From Pseudomonadota bacterium (GTDB taxonomy: Bacteria; Myxococcota_A; Polyangia; Polyangiales; Polyangiaceae): a DNA stretch of 20,974 nt. The position numbers and the translations under genes are program-made. Location: NCBI GenBank assembly GCA_023460875.1, contig JAEWOQ010000603.1, positions 1 through 20,974 on the forward strand, in the 5' to 3' direction. The notes under the pieces are model-generated. The model did not search any database. It was not told the DNA's origin and saw nothing but the letters and a program-made list of their open reading frames with translations. How positions within the stretch are numbered: the stretch's first letter is position 1; the number at the start of each line of letters is the position of its first letter. Below, in pieces: positions 14,567 through 20,974 of the stretch.

Positions 14567-14723
14567 GGAGTCCATCGCCAGGAAGATGGGCGGGAGCCAC
14601 ACTTTCCTTCAACGCCGCTGACGGTTCTTCGCTCTCGGTAGCCCCCTCAATCGACCAGAGAAAATACCAGCACCACTGCACGGAAACGCTTGTCCCCGCG
14701 CGAGCCATGCTCTACTCGCCCCC
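14567..14723. promoter_or_regulatory. Divergent intergenic region, mannanase and lipoprotein genes
   Basis: This 157-bp gap must drive two divergent surface-protein genes. The only A/T-rich stretch is GAGAAAATACC at about 14656-14666, which could be a -10 area for either strand. No consensus promoter pair, operator dyad or riboswitch is visible. Confidence 0.3.
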
Positions 14724-16157
14724 GTGCGCCCTCCCCTCGTCTCCCGGTCGATGCAGCTAGCAGTCGCCGCAGGCGCGGCGGGCCTCCTCGCCTGCGGAGA
14801 GGTCGGCGATGAATACCTCGACGGAGACGGTCGGCGCCTCGTGACCTGGCACCTGAGCGCCCCCGGTGTCCCACCCGCCCCGGGTACGCCGTGGGACACG
14901 GTCCATCGCTCCCCCTGCAGCTTCACCACCGCGGGCGACGGAGCGCTGCGCTGTCTACCACACGACAGGTCGCAGCGGCGCTTTCTCGGCGACGCCCCGC
15001 AGCTCTTCGCGGACCCAGAGTGTTCGCACCGCCTGTATTGGTCGCCCTCCGAGCCCGCGCATTGTGCCTCTCCGCCCGTCGCGCTGGCGAGCCATGGCTG
15101 TCGCGCTCACGTGCACCACGTCACTCTCCATGGCCTGGCCGCCCCGATTTTCACGTCGGAGTCCCTCACCTGCCAGGCCGCGTCCCCCGAGAGCTTGGCG
15201 CGCCTGTCGGGACCACCCTTCAGCCTCGGCGCCTCGATCCCGCCGAGCCAGTTCGAGGCGGGCACCGACGTCCTCCAACCTTTGACCCCCGATCTCAGCG
15301 AGCTCGTCGTCCGCAGCGCCGAGGGCGTCAGCGAGTCCCGCAAGGTCTTCCTCGCCGAGTGGGGCGTCGGCCTCGACTGCGACCACGTGAGCGGGGACCA
15401 GGTCACGTGCCGCCCCGATCCACCATTCCGTGTCAAAACCCTCTACCTCGACGCCGACTGTACGGATCCCGTGGACGTCGGCGTGGCCGAGGATCCCTGC
15501 GCCGACCCCCGCGCGGAGCCGTGGGCGCTCCTCTCCGGCCCCGATCGAGACCGCTACTTCGCCGTCACCGAGCGCTTCTCCGGGCCCCTCTACGCGAGCT
15601 CCTCACAGTGTTCCCCTGCGTCTGGCGTCTACTACGCCCTCGGGATCGAGGCGACGATCCCCCGGCTCACCCTCACTCGGGCGCTCGCCGGCACCGGGCG
15701 CGTACGCCGCCTCGTCGACCATCGACACGGTGTCCCGATCCGGCACGGGCAGTGGTTCGACGAAGAGCTCCAATCCTTCTGCCAGGTCCTCCAGGACCGC
15801 CACGGCACGTGGCGTTGCTTCCCCTTCACGCCACAGGTCCTCGACGACCCGGACACCCACGTTTACGCCGACGCGGCGCGCAGCGTGCGCCTCATCGAGG
15901 GTGACGCTGCGCCCGCTGTGCTCCCGGAGATACTGCTGCTCAGCATCGCCGAGCGCCGCGGCTGCGCGGCGAGCACCTCCCCGCGACAGATCCGAGCCGA
16001 ACGCCAGGTCACCGCCGTGCACCGCGTGGGGTACCGCCACCTCGGGCTCGTCTACGACAACGACGCCGCGCCCCGCGCGCCCGGGACGACGGCGTACTTC
16101 ACGCTCCACGAGGTGCCCCTCACGGACTTCCCCCACCTCGCGCTCGTCGTCGAGTGA
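14724..16157 (+). CDS. Lipoprotein with three diverged internal repeats, function unknown
   Basis: A 477-residue lipoprotein that I do not recognise. The N-terminus has Arg residues, a hydrophobic core and the lipobox LLAC (Cys24). The body appears to hold three diverged repeats of 100 or more residues, each opening with a short pattern G-x(1-2)-R/T-C-x-P followed about 20 residues later by an [LF][AY]xDxxC-like strand: residues 65-100 (GALRCLPH ... LFADPEC), 217-246 (DQVTCRPD ... LYLDADC) and 353-385 (GTWRCFPF ... VYADAAR, where Cys has become Arg). Intervening segments are beta-rich with scattered Cys. GTG 14724 is chosen because it gives a charged n-region; ATG 14751 would leave a signal peptide without positive charge. 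No ribosome site is clear. A surface-exposed binding or structural role is plausible, nothing more. Confidence 0.75.
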   Translation: MRPPLVSRSMQLAVAAGAAGLLACGEVGDEYLDGDGRRLVTWHLSAPGVPPAPGTPWDTVHRSPCSFTTAGDGALRCLPHDRSQRRFLGDAPQLFADPECSHRLYWSPSEPAHCASPPVALASHGCRAHVHHVTLHGLAAPIFTSESLTCQAASPESLARLSGPPFSLGASIPPSQFEAGTDVLQPLTPDLSELVVRSAEGVSESRKVFLAEWGVGLDCDHVSGDQVTCRPDPPFRVKTLYLDADCTDPVDVGVAEDPCADPRAEPWALLSGPDRDRYFAVTERFSGPLYASSSQCSPASGVYYALGIEATIPRLTLTRALAGTGRVRRLVDHRHGVPIRHGQWFDEELQSFCQVLQDRHGTWRCFPFTPQVLDDPDTHVYADAARSVRLIEGDAAPAVLPEILLLSIAERRGCAASTSPRQIRAERQVTAVHRVGYRHLGLVYDNDAAPRAPGTTAYFTLHEVPLTDFPHLALVVE

Positions 16158-16188
16158 CCTCGTTCGACCTCATGTCCGCCCGCCACGC

Positions 16189-17556
16189 TCACGCGAGCAA
16201 GCCGTCGACGTGGCCCTTGCCGTAGCTGGCGTCGCCGAAATCATCGAGGGGCGCGCCGTTGGCGTTCTTCACGCCCACCGCCGCCCCGATAACGTTGTGG
16301 ATCTTGTTGATCGTCCAGTCGCCCCGGACATAGCGCCCGGTGCGGAGCGCCCCAGCGCAGCTGCCCGCCAGCACCCAGGGCAGGTTCCTGCTGCCGTGGG
16401 GCGGGCCATCCTCCAGATCGTTGAACCAGGCAGCGACCCCATCATCGAGCAGCGTGCCCGTGGGTGTCTGCACGGAGGCCAGCTTGTCGAGGAGGTACTT
16501 GAAGTAGCCCGCGAACTTCTTGTCGATCTTGTGGTGCAGCAGCTCCGCGTCGGGGATCGACTCCCCCGCGGCGCCGTCGCTGCGCACCCGGTGGGAGATG
16601 TGGTGGTAGCGCTCTGCGCGCCGACCGTCGATCATGTACTGCGTCTGATCATTGCCGTTGCCGATGCACAAGGTGGCCACGTGACTCTTGCCGCAGGCCA
16701 TCGCGAGCACGATGAGGTCGATGTGCGTCTTGACGACGGCGTCGACGTCGTTCGCGTCGAACTCCCCGAGCGGGCTCACCCGACATCCGCTCGCGATGCT
16801 CACCTCCAGGTCTCGGATGGCGCTGAAGTGGTCGTCGAGCCGCGCGCGGTCGCTGGCGGAGAGCTCCGGCCTCGACAGCAGCGCCCGCATCTCCGCCCGC
16901 ACGACGTCGTTCACGCTCTGCCGCCGCAACGCCAAGCGCCGGAGCTCCTCCTCCTGCTCGTCCCCGTCGCTCGGGGTCATCGATCCGAAAAGCCGCTGGT
17001 AAGCGTTGAGGGGGTTCCGCTCTCCCGCGCGCCGCTCGAGCGCCCCGCGGTACAAGATCACGTCCCCCAGGAAGCTGCTCGTCGCCCCCGCGTAGAGGCT
17101 CACCGGCTCGACCCCGGCGGGATCGAGGGCTCTGGAGATCACCCAGTCCAGAGACGGACCCATGGCGAGGGTGTTGTTCGAGTGGCTACCGTTGGGCCTC
17201 GCGGAGGTCAGGCACTGGAGGCAGCCGTCCGCGTGCCCGCAGCCAGAGGTCGAGTAGTTGTAGCGCAGGCCGTGCACTACGTTCAGCTTCTCCGCGTGAT
17301 CCGCGAGCACCGCTACGGCGCGATCGTTGGCGTCGAGATCCTGCTGCAGGACCGCCCGGGTGAGCTGCCCTTCCCGCGTCGGCCAGAAGCTGCGCTGCAC
17401 GACCCCGTTCCCCTGCCTCATGAACACCGCGAAGCGGAACGGCTCGTCTTGGGCCCGCGCCTCGCGCGGCCCCAGGCTCTCCAGGAGCGGGAGCGCAACG
17501 GTCGTGCCCATTGCCCCGCGAAGGAACATACGTCTCGAATAGGTGCGCGTCATCAT
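16189..17556 (-). CDS. DUF1552 Tat-exported protein
   Basis: A 455-residue protein of the DUF1552 family, of unknown biochemical function and almost always encoded beside a DUF1592 protein in myxobacteria and planctomycetes. A twin-arginine signal is clear: SRRMFLRG (Arg8-Arg9), hydrophobic h-region, likely cleavage after AREARA near residue 35, so it should be exported folded, perhaps with a cofactor. Conserved blocks include RFAVFMRQGNGVVQRSFWP, GCGHADGCLQC, GSHSNNTLAMGPSLDW, HHISH near the middle and WVLAGSCAGALRTGRY near the C-terminus. The ATG at 17556 (a second follows directly) has an excellent AAGGAG 7 nt upstream, located at the very end of the DUF1592 gene. With a 4-bp gap from that gene the two form an operon and are probably translationally coupled. 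Confidence 0.93.
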   Translation of the reverse strand: MMTRTYSRRMFLRGAMGTTVALPLLESLGPREARAQDEPFRFAVFMRQGNGVVQRSFWPTREGQLTRAVLQQDLDANDRAVAVLADHAEKLNVVHGLRYNYSTSGCGHADGCLQCLTSARPNGSHSNNTLAMGPSLDWVISRALDPAGVEPVSLYAGATSSFLGDVILYRGALERRAGERNPLNAYQRLFGSMTPSDGDEQEEELRRLALRRQSVNDVVRAEMRALLSRPELSASDRARLDDHFSAIRDLEVSIASGCRVSPLGEFDANDVDAVVKTHIDLIVLAMACGKSHVATLCIGNGNDQTQYMIDGRRAERYHHISHRVRSDGAAGESIPDAELLHHKIDKKFAGYFKYLLDKLASVQTPTGTLLDDGVAAWFNDLEDGPPHGSRNLPWVLAGSCAGALRTGRYVRGDWTINKIHNVIGAAVGVKNANGAPLDDFGDASYGKGHVDGLLA

Positions 17557-17560
17557 CGTC

Positions 17561-19276
17561 TCACTCCTTGGGTCGTGCTCGGAAGGTGTCGAGCGTCGTC
17601 ATCGTCGCGAGCAGCTCGCGAACGCCGGCGCCGCCTCGCGACAGGCTCGACAGGTCGTCGAGCACGCCCCGCTCAACGTCCACGGGGGCGCGCCCGAACA
17701 CGTACTCGAACCACTTCTTCGAGTAGCAAGCGTGCACCGTCGCGCTCTCTGCCAGCAGGCCGGAGAGCTCGACGGCTCCGTCGTAGCTCACGCGGACCCC
17801 GTCGAGCTCGTAGGTGTCCCTCGCGTCCACGGGCTGCCCGTTGTCCGCGTCACGCCACTGCCCGACGGCGTCGTAGTGCTCGAAGGCGAAGCCGAGCGGG
17901 TTGATGAACGGGACGTGACAGTTCCGACAGGCCCCCGCCCCCGTGCTGTCCTCCACGCGCTGCCGGTTCGTCTGACCTTCGCCCAGCCCCGGCAGGGGCG
18001 GGATGCCGTTGGGCGGCGGCGGCAGGTCGATGCACAGCACGTCGAGGGACACGTGCACGCCCCGCAGGATCGGATCGGACTGCGTCTGTGACGCATAGCG
18101 TGACAGGAAGCCGAGCTGAGTGAGGATCCCGGCGCGCTGCCGGGGATCGAGCTGGACCTCCTCGAGGGCCTCCCCGAAGGTCCCGTCGACACCGTAGAAG
18201 GGCGCGGTGTGGGCGTTGACGAAGCCGATCGGGCTCGTCAGCAGCTCGGCGATGCCGCCGTCGCTGCGCGCCACGACCTCCCGCACGAAGGCCCGCGCCT
18301 CTGCCTGCAGGGTGGGCCGGAGCTCCGCCGTGAAGGTCGGAAAGAGCACGGCGTTCTTGGCGATGGTCCCGTAGCCGTCCACCCCGAAGAACTGCTCGTG
18401 GAAGGAGACGATGGTGTCCGCTGCCCGCTCGTCGTCGAGCAGGCGCCGTGCCCACGCCGCGACGCCCTGGGCCGTGTCGAGCTCGCCAGCGCCCGCGGCC
18501 GCGAGCAGCTCGTCCGGAGGCATGGTGTTCCAGAAGGCGTAGGAGAGCCGCGAGGCGATCTCGTAGCCGTCGAGCCAGACCCGGTCGCCCTCCGCTCCCG
18601 TGGAGCGCTCGACCCTGTACAAGAAGTGCGGCGACTGCAGCAACGCCGTGAGGACCAGCTCGGCGCCGCGCGCGAAGTCTGCCTCGCCCTCCGCCGCCTC
18701 CTCGAACAAACCCAAGTACGCGGCGTGCTCCTCAGGAGAGAGAGGCCGCCGGAACGCTCGGAGCCCCAGCTCGGCCACGAAGGTCGCCGCGTCCTCCGGC
18801 GCGGCCGCCGGCAGGATCCGCTGGAGCGCGGCGGGGTCGCCGGTGACGCGCTCGGCGAGGGTCTCCGCTGCCCGCTGATAGTCGTTCCACAGGTTCGCGG
18901 AGACGGTCCGGGCCGTGAACGTGTCGAAGGTTTTGTCGTCGGGATCGAGGGAGAAGGTGGCGGAGAGGCCGGGCTCCGCGTCGAGGCGCAGCAGGTCGCG
19001 CGCGGTGTTCTCCCACTGGGCGTGGCTCAGGCGCGGAAGGCGCGTCATCCAGCCGATGCCATCGACGCCCCGGGGCTCTCCTCCGGTCCCGCCGCGGGGT
19101 CCCTGCTGTGCCGGGCCTCCTGGTCCCGCCGGAGCGCCGCCACCGCCGGCGTCCCCGACGAGCTCACCGTTGCAGCCGTAGGCGCCGAGGGCGGCGACCG
19201 CCACCAGACACGCGCCGACGCGGGCGGAGTTCGAGACCGACCACGAACGCCGACGATCTGAAGAGAGTTGCATCAT
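17561..19276 (-). CDS. DUF1592-family exported protein with CxxCH motif
   Basis: A 571-residue multidomain protein of the DUF1587/DUF1595/DUF1592/DUF1588/DUF1585 series, first gene of an operon with DUF1552. After a hydrophobic signal ending at AYGC (Cys35, weak lipobox) and a Gly/Pro-rich spacer come MTRLPRLSHAQWENTARDLL (about 77-96), AFRRPLSPEEHAAYL, ALLQSPHFLYRVE, then the DUF1588 block GILTQLGFLSRYASQ and RQRVEDSTGAGACRNCHVPFINPLGFAFEHYD with Cys450-x-x-Cys453-His454, and a C-terminal KKWFEYVFGR plus TLDTFRARP. The CxxCH resembles a c-type haem site, and related planctomycete proteins carry cytochrome-like domains, but haem binding here is unproven. ATG 19276 is preferred over GTG 19282 because AGGAA sits 6 nt before it. 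Function is unknown; an envelope redox role is a common guess. Confidence 0.92.
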   Translation of the reverse strand: MMQLSSDRRRSWSVSNSARVGACLVAVAALGAYGCNGELVGDAGGGGAPAGPGGPAQQGPRGGTGGEPRGVDGIGWMTRLPRLSHAQWENTARDLLRLDAEPGLSATFSLDPDDKTFDTFTARTVSANLWNDYQRAAETLAERVTGDPAALQRILPAAAPEDAATFVAELGLRAFRRPLSPEEHAAYLGLFEEAAEGEADFARGAELVLTALLQSPHFLYRVERSTGAEGDRVWLDGYEIASRLSYAFWNTMPPDELLAAAGAGELDTAQGVAAWARRLLDDERAADTIVSFHEQFFGVDGYGTIAKNAVLFPTFTAELRPTLQAEARAFVREVVARSDGGIAELLTSPIGFVNAHTAPFYGVDGTFGEALEEVQLDPRQRAGILTQLGFLSRYASQTQSDPILRGVHVSLDVLCIDLPPPPNGIPPLPGLGEGQTNRQRVEDSTGAGACRNCHVPFINPLGFAFEHYDAVGQWRDADNGQPVDARDTYELDGVRVSYDGAVELSGLLAESATVHACYSKKWFEYVFGRAPVDVERGVLDDLSSLSRGGAGVRELLATMTTLDTFRARPKE

Positions 19277-19400
19277 CGTCACTTCCTACGAGCGGAGACC
19301 ACGTCGGCGCCTCGCTCCCCACGGGCACGGGCACGACGTCCACCTGGAACATGGAAGCTCCCGCCCAGGACCTTCCGCCTCCACGCGATGAAAGCGCTCA

Positions 19401-19415
19401 CGCATCGACGATGCG
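19401..19415. promoter_or_regulatory. Perfect 15-bp inverted repeat, candidate operator
   Basis: CGCATCGACGATGCG reads as CGCATCG, a single A, and CGATGCG, a perfect 7+1+7 dyad about 125 bp upstream of the DUF1592 start and 250 bp upstream of the sigma start. A one-base centre is too tight for an RNA hairpin loop, so a protein-binding site is more likely than a terminator. No binding protein is identified. Confidence 0.4.
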
Positions 19416-19467
19416 GTTGCCGCGTATTTTTCCGCTTCCACGCCCATCGGCCCATCCGCGAGCGCCC

Positions 19468-19557
19468 CGTCACGCGCACCCTGCGGGCGCACGGAGCGCC
19501 CTCATCGAGCGCCGTCACGCGCACCCTGCGGGCGCACGGAGCGCCCTCATCGAGCGC
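19468..19557. repeat. Perfect 45-bp tandem duplication
   Basis: Two identical 45-bp units begin with CGTCACGCGCACCCTGCGGG at 19468 and 19513, followed by a partial third copy (CGTCACG) at 19558-19564. Each unit holds a small CCCTGCGGG hairpin. The period is a multiple of three, but no gene is supported across it. Confidence 0.95.
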
Positions 19558-19665
19558 CGTCACGGCGGCTCAGATCCCGCGGGCGATGCCTCACAAATCC
19601 GCCTTAGGCCAGGAAAGCCGAAGAAAGCTCCGCAAGCGGCCGCCCCGCGATACCAACCCAGGCTC

Positions 19666-20286
19666 ATGTCGAGCAGCTCCGCAGCCCAAACTTCCGCAGC
19701 TCAGACCTCGGAAGCCTCGGGATCCAAGAGCACGTCCGCGCCACCAGGCGCCTCCGCCACCGCGCTCACCTTCGAGGAGATATATACCCACTGGTATCAC
19801 GAGGTGGCGCGCTGGGCGCGCGCCCTCGGGGGTCCGCCACGAGACGTCGAGGATCTGACCCAAGACGTCTTCCTGGTGGTACGCCGCAGGCTACCCGATT
19901 TCGATGGGGCCAACCTCGGCGGCTGGCTCTACCGGATCACTCAGCGCACCGTCCGGGATCACCGCCACGCCGCCTGGTCCCGCCGCTCGCTCCTGCCACC
20001 CAGTGACGACGCGCCGGAGCCCGCCGCTCTGCTGACCCTGCGCCCCGATCAGGCGTTTGAGCGTAAGGAGGCGGCGCGTGTCCTGGCCGATCTCCTCGGG
20101 CGCATGAGCCACAAGCGGCGCACCGCCTTCGTCCTCTATACGATCGAAGGCTACAGCGGGGAGGAGATCGCCAACCTCGAGAACATCTCCGTCAACACAG
20201 TGTGGACGCGCCTCCACCGCGCCCGGAGGGATTTCGCCGCGTTGCTCGAGGAGCGCGGCACCAGCGCGCCCCGGTGGGACGTCTGA
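19666..20286 (+). CDS. ECF-type RNA polymerase sigma factor
   Basis: A 206-residue ECF sigma factor. An unusual Ser/Ala/Thr-rich leader (residues 1-34) precedes region 2 (YTHWYHEVARWARALG, DVEDLTQDVFLVVRRRLPDF, GGWLYRITQRTVRDHRH) and region 4 (LADLLGRMSHKRRTAFVLYTIEG, then the helix-turn-helix YSGEEIANLENISVNTVWTRLHRARRDF). Unlike the Cys-rich sigma encoded at 9.6-10.3 kb it has no cysteine. The ATG at 19666 is taken since it is the nearest to the domain; the ribosome site (CCCAGG) is weak, and the frame stays open upstream. No anti-sigma gene is linked: downstream is a convergent protease gene. It is divergent from the DUF1592/DUF1552 operon, making that operon a possible target (inference from position). 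Confidence 0.92.
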   Translation: MSSSSAAQTSAAQTSEASGSKSTSAPPGASATALTFEEIYTHWYHEVARWARALGGPPRDVEDLTQDVFLVVRRRLPDFDGANLGGWLYRITQRTVRDHRHAAWSRRSLLPPSDDAPEPAALLTLRPDQAFERKEAARVLADLLGRMSHKRRTAFVLYTIEGYSGEEIANLENISVNTVWTRLHRARRDFAALLEERGTSAPRWDV

Positions 20287-20370
20287 GTGCCCTCGGCCCT
20301 GACATACGGCCGGCAACCTACCGGCGACCCCGAGACGCGAACGTCGCCCGACCGGCGCTGTCGAGCGCCG

Positions 20371-20974
20371 TCAGCGCGCCAGGTAGTCGGCCTTGTCCTC
20401 TTGCATGGCCGCCACGATGCGCACGTGGTTGATGAGGCTCCACTCACTCTTGTACTCGGAGGCCTGGTTCAATCCGTAGGGCCAGAAGTGCTGGCCGTCT
20501 CCCGTGATGTAGTCGCGCTGGGAGTAGTCGTCCTCATCGCGCTCCTCCGCGGGGATGGACTTCATGAGCGCGTCGACGTGCGAGCCGATCCAGCGCCCGC
20601 CGTCCATCAGCTCCCCCCACGGGCTATAACCGACGCCCAAGGTGTGGGCGACCTCGTGCATGGCGGTGGCCACCTGCATGTACGCCTGATTGCTGCCGAA
20701 GCTGAGCCAACCGTCGACGTTGGCTTGGGCCGTGGGCACGCCGGGGTTGTAGTCGACGGTGATCGCCTTCTCGAGATCGGCGTAGCAGTTGTAATACTCG
20801 AGGGCGCTGTCCATGGCGGCGGTGATGAGGGGCGTGACCGCCGAGGGCCAGCTGTCCGGGTTGTTCAGCTGGTAGGTGACGCGACCGGAGAACGGACAGC
20901 CGTCTCCCTCGTCGTCGGCGCCGCCGCTGCTCGCTCCGCCGCTGCTCGCCCCGCCGCTGCTCGCCCCGCCGCTG
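20371..20974 (-). CDS. Secreted zincin-like metalloprotease, 3' part only
   Basis: The last 200 or so residues of a protein whose start lies beyond the window end. It opens with a (Ser-Ser-Gly-Gly-Ala)n linker, which marks a secreted or surface protein with an N-terminal anchor upstream. The domain then runs FSGRVTYQLNNPDSW, MDSALEYYNCYADLEKAI, a GWLSFG strand, and ATAMHEVAHTLGVGYSPWG, a zinc-peptidase HExxH helix continued as HEVAHTLGVGY. The place of the usual third metzincin ligand (His or Asp) is Tyr, so the third ligand may lie elsewhere, possibly in DGQHFWPYG further on. The C-terminal DGQHFWPYGLNQASEY ... HVRIVAAMQED block is shared by a group of secreted bacterial proteins often fused to sugar-binding domains. 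The last residues are DKADYLAR. Peptidase activity is inferred, not certain. Confidence 0.82.
   Translation of the reverse strand, partial: SGGASSGGASSGGASSGGADDEGDGCPFSGRVTYQLNNPDSWPSAVTPLITAAMDSALEYYNCYADLEKAITVDYNPGVPTAQANVDGWLSFGSNQAYMQVATAMHEVAHTLGVGYSPWGELMDGGRWIGSHVDALMKSIPAEERDEDDYSQRDYITGDGQHFWPYGLNQASEYKSEWSLINHVRIVAAMQEDKADYLAR
20922..20974. repeat. 15-bp coding repeat for a Ser-Ser-Gly-Gly-Ala linker
   Basis: CGCCGCTGCTCGCCC-type units lie at 20922-20936, 20937-20951, 20952-20966 and partly 20967-20974, near-identical and in frame with the metalloprotease gene, encoding its flexible linker. The array continues past the window end, so total copy number is unknown. Confidence 0.92.

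Larger units (their letters stand above)
19277..19665. promoter_or_regulatory. 389-bp divergent regulatory region, DUF1592 operon and ECF sigma gene
   Basis: No gene is supported here, though most frames are open because of base composition. It contains the ribosome site of the DUF1592 gene (AGGAA, 19283-19287 on the minus strand), a perfect 15-bp dyad at 19401-19415, an A/T-rich stretch GTATTTTTCC about 19424-19433, and a 45-bp tandem duplication at 19468-19557. Both divergent promoters must lie here; the dyad plus A/T stretch is the best candidate control area. Confidence 0.55.

Noticed and set aside
15804..15819. Sigma-54-like promoter string GGCACGTGGCGTTGCT
   Set aside because: The spacing between GG and GC is 11 instead of 10 bases and the string lies inside the coding region of the lipoprotein gene.
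16158..17904. Very long plus-strand open frame across the DUF1552 gene
   Set aside because: The minus-strand DUF1552 protein is unambiguous with a Tat signal and a strong ribosome site; the plus frame is a composition shadow.
19279..19563. Minus-strand 94-codon frame containing a 15-residue tandem repeat
   Set aside because: The repeat is simply the 45-bp duplication read in one frame; all nearby frames are open and no ribosome site or homology supports a gene.

Overview
The window is very GC-rich (roughly 70% by eye) with strong G/C bias at third codon positions. Its gene families are typical of Myxococcota, most likely a Polyangia-type myxobacterium: a DUF1552/DUF1592 secreted pair, Cys-rich Gly/Ser-linked surface lipoproteins, ECF-type sigma factors beside TPR and beta-barrel proteins, and HEAT-like exported proteins. 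This taxonomic call is inference from family content; no rRNA or other marker gene is present. I saw no tRNA, rRNA, CRISPR array, transposase, integrase or phage gene.

Layout. 1-6.5 kb is mostly cytoplasmic or housekeeping: a DJ-1/PfpI-type protein (-); then on + a DUF2721 membrane protein, a DTW-domain tRNA-uridine aminocarboxypropyltransferase with an unexplained C-terminal domain, and an overlapping membrane-anchored TlpA-like thioredoxin; then on - chorismate synthase (aroC) followed by a small PL14-like lyase; then on + a short/branched-chain acyl-CoA dehydrogenase.

6.7-12.8 kb is envelope and signalling: an orphan ABC-type sugar-binding protein (-), then a tight + strand set of probable outer-membrane beta-barrel protein, ECF sigma factor and a single-pass TPR protein whose layout fits a membrane anti-sigma or sensor partner, followed by an exported HEAT-like protein. 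12.9-20.97 kb is secreted and surface proteins: a GH5 beta-mannanase-like lipoprotein with four Cys-rich modules (-), an unrecognised repeat-bearing lipoprotein (+), a translationally coupled DUF1592/DUF1552 operon (-), a divergent orphan ECF sigma factor (+), and the 3' part of a secreted zincin-like metalloprotease (-) that runs off the window.

The mannanase, the sugar-binding protein, the PL14-like protein and the acyl-CoA dehydrogenase fit a saprophytic or predatory lifestyle of polymer degradation, but they do not form one operon. The features most worth a second look are the DTW fusion domain, the barrel/sigma/TPR operon, the sigma-DUF1592/DUF1552 divergent locus with a perfect 15-bp dyad and a 45-bp tandem duplication, and short GC-rich tandem arrays at three of the five convergent gene junctions.
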